Below are positions 7,836 to 17,100 of a stretch of 64,000 nucleotides of DNA, in pieces. Source of the stretch: an uncultured Pseudomonadales bacterium (GTDB taxonomy: Bacteria; Pseudomonadota; Gammaproteobacteria; Pseudomonadales; Azotimanducaceae). Made by a program: the position numbers and the translations under genes. The DNA lies in NCBI GenBank assembly GCA_958296195.1, contig OY282455.1:1736001-1800000 (forward strand), in the 5' to 3' direction. The stretch's first letter is position 1; every line of letters starts with the position of its first letter. Below the pieces are notes generated by a model that saw nothing but the letters and a program-made list of their open reading frames with translations, was not told where the DNA came from and did no database searches.

Positions 7836-9294
7836 TCTCGACCTCGTCCAATATCTCCTTCGCCCTCACAATGAAAGCCAAAATCTTATTGGGATGGTCC
7901 AAGTGCAGCGGAAGCATCGACAGAAACAAGGATGCCTCACATAGTCGAACGGCCGGTAGGCTGTATTGAGTGCCACCCAAGCGGGTTTTGAACATCTCCT
8001 GCAGCACGACGTGATTCGTCTGCCCAAGCAGACGCAGTTCCACAATATTGTCAGCAGCAAGACCAATATCAAAAAGGCCACTATTTATAAAATCATAGGC
8101 ACCCAAAATGCTATGGGAAATCTTGCCCAAGTCGTATAACGGATTTGTCCACAACTCGTCCTCCCCAATGGCCCCTCTAGGGTCAAGCAACATGAGTAGC
8201 TGGCTGTTCATGTCGTACAAAATGTTGGAAAAGCAGGGGTCACCGTGGCCGGTCACCATAAAGTCAAGCTCAATCCGCCGCTGGTTTTTTTTATACAGCC
8301 GCAAATAGCGGTCCAGTTGCTTGCGCACATCCCATTGCCCCTCGGGAAAATTTGCCGCCATTGCGTTGATTCTGCCCCCTCCCTCGGATTCAAGAAACCG
8401 CTCGACCCTACTCCTAGGCTTTTCCGCAAAAAGTTGATAGGCCGCGGCGCCGGCCTCTTCCCCACTGCACTTTCGATGAGCTCGCTCCCCAATAAATAGG
8501 AATAGGCGGTCTAGAAAGCGGGCGAAGCTGTCTTCGGTGAAAGCTCCATGCACCCACGGCAATGAAACATCAGCAACACGATAGCGGAGCATCTTGTACG
8601 ATGCCGTCTCGCCATCGTCCTGATAGTCAAATGGCTGCACCAGCCAAGGCTGCATTCTCTCATCAGTCAAGCCATAGAAGGAGTATTCGGCAAGGATTTT
8701 CGGCCGGTCTTTGGAGGATTTGGTGCAAAAATGAGAGTCAACCTGAATGCGATTGAAGTGCCGCGCTTCGGTGGCCCCCCCGGCAATCAGATTAAGGAAG
8801 TTGTCCAAGTTGGCAAGGTCAACCTGCTGAACCGACCGCAGGCGTTCACAGTCCTGCCAAGCTTCCTCCCAGTTGTGCAGAGGGCCTTTCTCAAACGCCG
8901 GCCATAGTTTCACTAGGTTATGAGCATCACGGAAAAATGCTATAAGGGGCTTGTACAGGCTGTCGGTAAAACTCTCCCTCGCATAGGGCAGCTTTTCGAC
9001 TAGCTGATGCAGGCGGCCGTAGTCGTGAAAGGCGGCGCGGCCCGAGACGACAAGCATTGCGGTGTTTTCACTAATAGTCTCAAGCATCTGGCGAAATTGC
9101 GCGATGTCTCCATCATCACGCAGGCGAATGACCGGAGACGCCCATTCCGGCATGGACGCTTGGAAGTGGCTGAACAGCCGCTTGCGCTGGAAAATGATGT
9201 CTCCATAGCGACGGTTGCCGACAAAACTCCGCAGGCGATTGGCCACCATTTCCCGATCGTCCACGACGATTAGAATGTCCTCATTCATGCGCAT
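7828..9294 (-). CDS. APH/choline-kinase-fold phosphotransferase linked to glycan precursor
   Basis: 488 residues. The C-terminal two thirds contain the kinase signature of the aminoglycoside-phosphotransferase fold: GHGDPCFSNILYD with H350 and D352 as catalytic-loop residues, then LLDPRG as the Mg-binding DxG-like motif, then YDLGKISHS. The first ~150 residues are an additional domain I do not recognise, perhaps nucleotide-sugar-like or regulatory. In polysaccharide loci such proteins phosphorylate a sugar, polyol or similar precursor that the neighbouring nucleotidyltransferase then activates. The start at 9294 is preceded by AGGGGAAGG at a suitable distance; a second in-frame ATG lies two codons later. 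Confidence 0.72.
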   Translation of the reverse strand: MRMNEDILIVVDDREMVANRLRSFVGNRRYGDIIFQRKRLFSHFQASMPEWASPVIRLRDDGDIAQFRQMLETISENTAMLVVSGRAAFHDYGRLHQLVEKLPYARESFTDSLYKPLIAFFRDAHNLVKLWPAFEKGPLHNWEEAWQDCERLRSVQQVDLANLDNFLNLIAGGATEARHFNRIQVDSHFCTKSSKDRPKILAEYSFYGLTDERMQPWLVQPFDYQDDGETASYKMLRYRVADVSLPWVHGAFTEDSFARFLDRLFLFIGERAHRKCSGEEAGAAAYQLFAEKPRSRVERFLESEGGGRINAMAANFPEGQWDVRKQLDRYLRLYKKNQRRIELDFMVTGHGDPCFSNILYDMNSQLLMLLDPRGAIGEDELWTNPLYDLGKISHSILGAYDFINSGLFDIGLAADNIVELRLLGQTNHVVLQEMFKTRLGGTQYSLPAVRLCEASLFLSMLPLHLDHPNKILAFIVRAKEILDEVENV

Positions 9295-9297
9295 GCC

Positions 9298-10170
9298 CTA
9301 AGACCTTCCCCTAACGAAGATTAGCAGAATCAACATCATCGCTAGAGTTCCCGCAATCAAGGCACCCGACCTGTAGGTTTCAAAGACGTGCGCGAATTGA
9401 TGCCCCGACAAGGACAAACCCGTAAAAAACGCATCGGAAAACATGGCTATCAGATGGGTGCTTTGATACTCGGCGATTTCAAGAAGTTTCGCAAAGGCCA
9501 GTATCTCCATTGCCCATATAAAGACGGACAACAGAAGAAACCCGGTCAACCGCCCGGTAATGGACCGGTGTATGTCCAACTCCAACCGGAAGATCACATC
9601 GCTCATTCGGAGCAAAGCCACGTCTCGACGCCGGTGCCCAGTCAGCACCAAATGACGGTTAAGGTAATGCAGAATTTTGCAGAGGGAAAACAAGCAAAGC
9701 AGGCCAAGAGACAGACCCAAAACCACCAAACTCAGCACCCCTTGGGGAATGCCTGAGATGTCCCCCTGCAAAAGCGTCAATCCGGCTATGAGGACAGCAA
9801 GCACGACGAGGTCGCCAAATCGTTCGATTATCCATACGGCGAGGGCTTTCTGCCGATAGTCGTAAACATAGTAGAACGATGCAAGGCGCAGGACTTCGCC
9901 AATCTTGAACGGCAGGAGGCTGCTGGGAAAGGCGGTTAGCGCATGGGCGAAGATCAGCGGCAACGCCTGGTGCCGGTCATCCAGCGTAAGCAACGCAAGG
10001 CGGAGCATGCGGAATAGGTGCGAACAGAGGTAAAGTGCGCAAGCGCCCAAGACGGGCAGCAGCGCTGCTTCTCTTACCGCCAGCAAGACGTCTTCTTGGC
10101 GCAGAACCACCCAACCCCCAACAACGCTGACCAGCAGGATAAGGTAAGTTCTTGGGACACTGCGGGTCAT
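9298..10170 (-). CDS. Flippase-like integral membrane protein (LPG synthase TM / UPF0104 family)
   Basis: 290 residues with about eight hydrophobic helices. The family signature is visible in the second quarter: SHLFRMLRLALL, then FPSSLLPFKIGEVLRLASFYY, with the conserved Pro-x-K/R-x-GE-x-xR pattern of the lysylphosphatidylglycerol-synthase membrane domain family (PF03706). Members act as lipid flippases or as partners of glycosyltransferases. Here it starts inside the stop codon of the upstream GT2 gene (ATGA), so the two are translationally coupled. A role in moving a lipid-linked sugar across the inner membrane for the ligase and GT-C enzymes of this operon is a reasonable inference but not shown. 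Confidence 0.8.
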   Translation of the reverse strand: MTRSVPRTYLILLVSVVGGWVVLRQEDVLLAVREAALLPVLGACALYLCSHLFRMLRLALLTLDDRHQALPLIFAHALTAFPSSLLPFKIGEVLRLASFYYVYDYRQKALAVWIIERFGDLVVLAVLIAGLTLLQGDISGIPQGVLSLVVLGLSLGLLCLFSLCKILHYLNRHLVLTGHRRRDVALLRMSDVIFRLELDIHRSITGRLTGFLLLSVFIWAMEILAFAKLLEIAEYQSTHLIAMFSDAFFTGLSLSGHQFAHVFETYRSGALIAGTLAMMLILLIFVRGRS

Positions 10171-11105
10171 TTGCCACCCTCAACGATTGGCTCCTTAGCC
10201 ACAACGGTAGCACCTGAATACGCCTCAACGGGAGCTGTTCTTAGGTCCTTGGCGAGAAAGGCGCTGCGCCCAACAAAAAAGCGAGCCAGCAGCCAGAGAA
10301 CACGGACTGCCTGCCGCATCAGCTTGACATTGGACAGTTGGTCCTCCTCCCGCCAGCTAATTGGGAAGAAACGCACCCGTTGGCGGCGCTGATAGCTTGC
10401 CAACAACATAGCATAGTTAAAGGTCAGATCGTCAGGAAAGCACTGATGGTGAAAATCCGAAAAGGCGGCTAGGCGATAGAGGTTCAGGCCAGATCCGAGG
10501 TCGTAAACAATATGGCCAGTAGCAGCGCTGAACAACAGATTGTAGAATCGATTTCCGATGTTGCGGACCCAAGAATAGCCCTTGCGCACGCTGCCCGCTT
10601 GAAAACGGGCGCCTAGGAGGCAATCCACCTGCTGGTGAGCCCCTTCTTCAAGGTGGGGAATGAGGTCCCCAATGTCTGCTTGATCATCCCCGTGGAGCAC
10701 CACGAGATGGTCGAAGCCTCGGTCGATGGCGTAACGGAAGGCGACCTTGTGGGAGCCGCCCAATCCGTAGTTGCAATCATTAAGCCATGCAACGAATTGG
10801 CATTGTCTGAGGCGCTGCCGCCCCCTGTTGATGGCGGCGTCCAAGGTGTCGTCCGGGGAGCGATTGTCCACTATTAGCACGGTGTCCACCCAGCTTTGCA
10901 CCCTGTCATCAAACTGGTCGATGACCCGCAACACCTGCTGTTCGCACCGGTAGGTGGGAATGAAAACCAATATCCGAGGCTTACGCTCTTCCGTAGCGCC
11001 GCTGGGCATCTGGCCGCTTTGTCGCTCTAGCTTTTTCGGCCTTCCAACCAATCTCTCTACGGCCGCGGGAGCTTTGCGACAGCGGTGCCGGGTGGGAGGG
11101 ATCAT
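10167..11105 (-). CDS. GT2 family glycosyltransferase, polyprenyl-phosphate type
   Basis: 312 residues. After a basic 40-residue N-terminal extension the GT-A fold starts with ILVFIPTYRCE. The family motifs IVDNRSPDDT and VLHGDDQAD (DxD equivalent) and a LGARFQ-like stretch follow, as in DPM1/GtrB-like enzymes. There is no clear C-terminal helix pair, so it is likely a peripheral enzyme at the inner membrane. It probably transfers sugar from a nucleotide donor to a polyprenyl phosphate or lipid-linked glycan. The start ATG overlaps the stop of the giant ligase gene (ATGA) and has an AGGAGA ribosome site inside that gene, so translation should be coupled. It overlaps the flippase-like gene in the same way. 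Confidence 0.85.
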   Translation of the reverse strand: MIPPTRHRCRKAPAAVERLVGRPKKLERQSGQMPSGATEERKPRILVFIPTYRCEQQVLRVIDQFDDRVQSWVDTVLIVDNRSPDDTLDAAINRGRQRLRQCQFVAWLNDCNYGLGGSHKVAFRYAIDRGFDHLVVLHGDDQADIGDLIPHLEEGAHQQVDCLLGARFQAGSVRKGYSWVRNIGNRFYNLLFSAATGHIVYDLGSGLNLYRLAAFSDFHHQCFPDDLTFNYAMLLASYQRRQRVRFFPISWREEDQLSNVKLMRQAVRVLWLLARFFVGRSAFLAKDLRTAPVEAYSGATVVAKEPIVEGGK

Positions 11106-14100
11106 GCGGGCTTCTCCTGCCGGCCGCGGTCCAACTCACCTATGCCCATGCCAATCAATATCCAGGAGCAGATGCCCACGCTCAGCAAATTCTGCAACAG
11201 GTAAACCTCAAAAATGTTTTGAATGATGACCATTACGATGCAGGTGGCGACAAACCGCTGAACCGGCGTGACCTCCACGCCTGTTCGCGTACGCACGCTG
11301 AATATAAGGGATGCGCACAACAGCGCCAACAGCGCCAGGCCAACGATGCCCGTTTGCAGCCCAAATTGCAGGAATAGGTTGTGGGCGGATTTGGCGACGC
11401 CCTTCCGTTCAGTAGGGTCAACAAGCTTGTTCAGCGCCTGGATGGCCGCGCCAATACCGGCGGCGGTGCCTTTAGCCTCTCTCCCGCAGACCGGCAGATC
11501 AAGCGTGTATTGCAAGTTGGAGCCGAACCGCTGCACCGAATCTGGCAAGCAGCCGGTGAAGTCGTTGCCAACCAGCTTCAGCACCCAAAGGGAGTCTATC
11601 CGACCCAACTCCGGAGGTATGGCCCCACTTAGGTGATTGCCCCCTAACCAAAGTTCCTCAAGGTTGACGAGATGCTGCAGTTGGGGCGGAATGGCCCCGG
11701 TCAACGCGTTGCCTTGCAAGGCCAGCTCCCGCAAGTTGGTCAACCAGCCGAGTTCCGGTGGTATCGCGCCAGTGAGTTGATTGTCGTTGAGGCGCAGCCA
11801 ACTAAGTTGGTCCAGCACCCCAAGTTCCGCTGGAATGCGACCGTTCAACCCCGCCCCTGACAAATTGACCGCAACCACCCGAGGCGGTGCGCCGGCCACG
11901 GTCACGCCCTGCCAAGACGTGATGGGTTCGCTGTAGCTCCAGTTCAATTTGGCCTCGCCAGCCAGAATGTCGCGCACGGCCATTAGAACGGCGGCGTCGT
12001 CAAGCAGAGGAGGTTTGCCCCAGGGTGAAGGGTCACAAGCGAAATCCAACTCCTGATTTGCATCCCCAAGGCCCCTGAGCGCTGGGGGCAGGCAGCCGAT
12101 GAATTCGTTGCCGCCAAGATGCAGAAAGACAAGCTTGTCGAGCAGCGCCAATTCCGACGGTACCAACCCGCCCAATCGGTTGTCTGCTAGGCGCAACTCC
12201 TCGAGTTCAGCGAGTTTTGTCAGCTCCATCGGAATGCTGCCGGTGAGTTCGTTGCGATCCAAGGCCAATTTCCGCAATGCGACCAGCCCCCCCAATTCCG
12301 GGGGAATTGCTCCGCTCAACCGATTGTTGCTGAGGCGCAGCAGTCTGAGGTTCCGTAAATCTCCCAACTGCGCGGGAATCGAGCCGGTAAGCCGATTGCC
12401 GCTTAGCTGCAGCGAGGCAAGCCGGTCCAATTTCGCCAAGTTTGCCGGAATGCGCCCGTCCAGCCCCGCGGAGGGAAGGTTCAAGGCCATGATGCGCACG
12501 GGTTCGCCGCCCGCCCAAACGCCCCGCCAAGCACTGATCGGCAGAGCCTCGCTCCAATTCAAATCGGCGCTGCCGGCCAATTCGTCTCTGGCGGCCAACA
12601 AGGTGGCGCAATCCATGCGCAAACCGGCAGCCTCAGCGCCAAGTTCACTGCACGTTAAGCCATCCTTCAATGCCTGGAGGGGTTTGTTGGTCTGGTCCTT
12701 TGGCGCACTTTCGGTTGCATTGCTGTACGAACGGGCCATCGAGTGAGCTAGGCGGTTGCCGCTAAGCCGAAGATGCCTTAGCTTGTCCAAATTCTCCAAT
12801 GCGGCGGGGATGACGCCAGTTAGGGCATTGCCGTTGAGCATCAATTCCTGCAGATTGGCAAGCCCGCCCAACGCCGCGGGAATTGGGCCTGTGAGCGCAT
12901 TGCGGCTAAGGCGCAGGGAAACTAGTTGATCCAAACCGCCAAGCTGCGCTGGAACGGTGCCCCGCAACCCCATGCGCACCAAGTCCAAGGCGATGACCCG
13001 CGGCGGTTCGCCGCCCAATGCAACGCCTCTCCATAGGCCAATCGGTGTCGAGGCATTCCAGTTCAGCGCAACTCCGCCCGTCAAGACGTCCCGTGCCTCC
13101 AGCAGGATGGCGCAATCCCTGAGCAAGCCGTTGGAGGGCGGGCGGGCGGAAGCACGATCGCACAGCTGAACCATGCCGCCCTCGCCGTTGACGATTCCAC
13201 TTGCCAAAACCCCAAGGTCTAGGGCCTCCATGTTTGGGGCATCGCTTTTTTCGAGGTATGACGAGGAGGGTACAGCGCCACCGAATGCATTGCCGTCCAG
13301 CCGCAGGTGGGGCAATGTTCCCATAGCGGTCGGAACAACGCCGCTGAGGCGATTGTGGTCTAGGTGCAGACTTTGCAAGCTCTCGAGGTCGCCCAGTTCG
13401 ACTGGAATCGGGCCGGTCAACGAATTGTGGCGAAGCGATAGGTGAGTGATCTTTTCAAGCCTGCCCAATTCCGCCGGGATCGGGCCAGTCAACGAGTTGT
13501 AACCAAGATATAAATGTTCAAGGTTTCCGAGATCGCCCAACTCGGCCGGGACCGGGCCAGTCAAAGAGTTGCTTCCCATGTACAGGTATTTGAGATTCTT
13601 CAGCTTGCCCAGTTCGGCCGGAATGGAGCCGTGCAGATTGTTTCCTCCCAAGTAGAGCGCCACCAACCGTTCAAGCCGACCGAGCGCAGCCGGAATGCGA
13701 CCGTCCAACAACGGCTTCTTCCAAGCAAGGTCCAACAACACCACCCTCTGCGGTTCGCCCCCAAGCACAACGCCATGCCAAGCGTTCATGGGCGCGGCCT
13801 CGCTCCAGTTCAGAGCAGCTGACCCGGCCAGCAGGTCACGGACAGCCAACAAATTGGCGCAGTCGTCCTGCAGGCCAAAGTTGCGCAACGGCACCAACGG
13901 ACAAGTGCGGCGACGGTTAAGGTCGCTGTCGGCCACCTGCCGCAAAGCTTCGGGAATGGGACCGGAGAAGTCGTTGCCGCCGAGGCGCAACAGGGACAGT
14001 TGGCCCAACGCTCCCAACTGCGCCGGCACGGGGCCGCTCAGCCGGTTGCCCCGCAAACGCAACTCGCGAAGGTTCCCAAGGTCGCCAATCTGCGGCGGAA

Positions 14101-17100
14101 CAGCGCCACTCAGGGCGTTGCGCTCCAGCGACAGCACCCGCAAGCCGGCCAACCCGCCGAGTTCCGGCGGCAACTGTCCGAGCAGCCCCTTCCCGTTTAG
14201 GTTCAACTCCCGAACACGCGGTGGGGCGCCGCCAAGCGCAACGCCCTCCCAAGCGCCTATGGGCATAGCCCTGTGCCAGTTCAGTTTGACGCTGCCGGCC
14301 AGGGCGTCCCGCACGTTCAGCAAAAGGGAGCAGTCCCCGAGCAGGGCGGCACCCGCCCCGGCGTGCGGCACACAGTACAGATCGTCGTCAAGGTCGTGGT
14401 CAGCCACCTCGCGCAATGCCGCCGGTGCGGCACCGGCGAAGGCGTTGCCGGCAAGGCGCAGCTTGCTCAGCAAGGGTAGCCCGCCCAACTCTTGCGGAAT
14501 GACCCCCGTCAGGGCATTATTCTGTAACTTTAGTTCGCGCAGGCGCCTCAAGCCACCCAGTTCCGGCGGAATGCTCCCCTTGAGGGCGTTCCAGTTGAGA
14601 TTCAGCTTTTCGAGCCGATCCAGCGCCGCCAGTTCGGCCGGCAGCCGTCCTAGCAGGCCCCGCTTCGGCAACTCCAAACCGATGACGCGCAGCGGCGCAC
14701 CGGCTATTAGAACACCGTCCCACAAACCCAAGGGCGTCGTTCGGCGCCAGTTCAGCCCTGCGCCCCCAGCCAGGGCGTCCCGAGCGGCCAATAACGTCTC
14801 GCAGTCCTTAAGCAGGCCGGGGCCAACCTCCGGCAGCGGCAGGCAGAACAGCTCTTTGCGCAAGGCGTCATCGTCCCAGATGCGCCGGTCGGCCCCCAAG
14901 CGAAGCTCGCCTAGGTTCCCAAGACCGCCCAACTCCGCCGGGATAGGGCCACTGAGGGCGTTGTCGGCGAGACGCAGCGACTCGAGACGTCCCAAGTCCG
15001 CAAGCTGCGGCGGAATTCGCCCGCGCAGACCTGCGCCCTCCAGGTCCAAGCCGACCACCCGCGGCGGTGCGCCACCCAGAATCACCCCCCGCCAAGCGCC
15101 TATGGGAGCGCCCTTCCGCCAATTCAACTCCGCCTCGCCGGCCAGTGCATCGCGCACCTCCAAAAGCAGGGCGCAATCTTCCAGCAGGCCCGCGCCAACC
15201 CCTAGGCCGCCGCCGGAGGAGGGCAGGCAGAACAAGTCGGGCGCATGGCCGCCGTCGAGCGGCGGCGGCCGCGGGGTCAGCCCGTCAAAGCTCCTGTCCG
15301 TGTAGCTAAGCGCCTCCAGCTTGGGCAGCGCCAGCAACTCCGGCGGCAGGCCTCCGACTAGGCGGTTGTTCTCTAGGGAAAGAAACGCCAGCTCGCCGAG
15401 GCGCGCCAACTCCGCCGGAACGGGGCCGGTGAATTGGTTGTTGGCAAGGTGCAACAACACAAGCCGGTCCAAGCCGCCAAGCTCCGCGGGAATGCGCCCG
15501 CTCAAGCCCGAGTCCTCCAAGGCTAGGGCGACGACGCGCAGCGGCTCGCCGCCAAGAATCACACCCCGCCATGCGACGAGCTTCTCACGCGGGAACCAGT
15601 TCAAGCGGTCAGCACCGGCCATGGATCTCCGAACCGACAGCAGAATGGTGCAGTCCCGCAGCAGCCCGGGGTTGAAACGGTCGGCGGGCAGCCCCGCCGG
15701 AGGTAGGCAAAACAAATCATCGTTGCGGACGCCGCGCAGCGCCGGCGGCAATGCGCCGGTGAACATGTTGCCGTCCAAGACCAGCGTCTCCAAGTTGGGC
15801 ATTGTCCCTAGGGCCGCCGGAACGACGCCGGTCAGGCGGTTGTTCGATAGCCAAAGACGCTTAAGCTGGCGAAGGTTGCTCAGCTGCGGCGGAATGGGGC
15901 CGGTGAGCGCGTTGTAGTCCAACACCAGGTTGTGCAGGTTGGCCAGGCGGCCGAGCTGCGGCGGAATGGGACCAGTCAGACCATTGCGGTCAAGAATCAA
16001 TTCCTTAAGCCCATCCAAGGCCCCCAACTGCTCCGGCAGCGAACCGCCTAGCCCCACTTGGCGCAGGCGCAGCTCGACCACCCGCAGCGGCGAACCGCCC
16101 AAAACCACCCCCTGCCAAGACGGAATGGGCGTCGCCGGCCCCCAATTCAGCTTGCCGGTGGGATCCAACGCACCCCGCGCCGCCAGCAAGACCGAGCAGT
16201 CCTTCTGCAACTCCGCACCAACGGTCCCAGGCAGGCACAGCAGGCCTCGGTCAAGATCATGCTCCTCAACTCGCCGCAGCGCCTCGGGGAAGGGACCTTC
16301 CAATTCGTTGCCGGCGAGCATTAGCTTGCGCAGGTTGGGTAGTTCGCCCAACTCGGCGGGAACGGCCCCGCTAAGTCGGTTGCCGTCCAGATACAGATAC
16401 CTGAGTTTCTTGAGCAACCCGAGCTCCGGAGGGATGGGGCCACTTAAGTCGTTATAGGCAAGCGACAGGGTTTCCAGATTGAACAGCCTGCTAAGTTCCC
16501 GGGGGATGGGGCCAGAGAAGGCGTTGACGGAAAGGTTCAGCGCGGTGAGTTGGTCCAGTCGCGCAATTTCCCTTGGAATCCCACCGCTAAGCGAGGTCCG
16601 CCAAGACAGGTCCAACTCAGTCACGCGGGGCGGCGCTCCGCCCAAGGTGACGCCCCGCCAAGAAGCAATGGGGTACGGGTAGTCCCAACTCCAAAGGTCC
16701 CCGACGCCTCCCGACAGGGCGCTGCGCAGGCCAATCAAAATGTTGCAGTCCGTCACCAATCCGGGATTGGCGTCATTCAGGCAGGCGTGGCCCCGCGACG
16801 CCGCCGCAATGACAGGCGACCTTTCCGCCTCTTGTTCTTGAAGGGGCGCGTCGGCACCGGTCGGCGGCGGGCCGCTCCCATCGGCGAGGCCAATGTCCGG
16901 ACCCTCCAGCCGCGCACTGGGCAGCGCGGTAATGACCGCGCCCGGCCCCTCGCCCAGCCAAGGCGATTCCGCCATGCCGGCGAGGGCCGCGCCCCAAAGC
17001 GTTCGCCGCCCGGTCTCGGCCCTGCCTCCGGTGTAGTCCTGAAAGACGCTGTCCACATAGCTTGCCGCGCCAATGGGCAGCGGCGCCATGAGGACCGCCA

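Noticed and set aside
13695-15305. Long rightward open frame (about 536 codons) opposite the LRR array
   Set aside because: It is the antisense of a GC-rich repetitive coding region; its translation is low-complexity Ser/Arg/Pro and has no family features.
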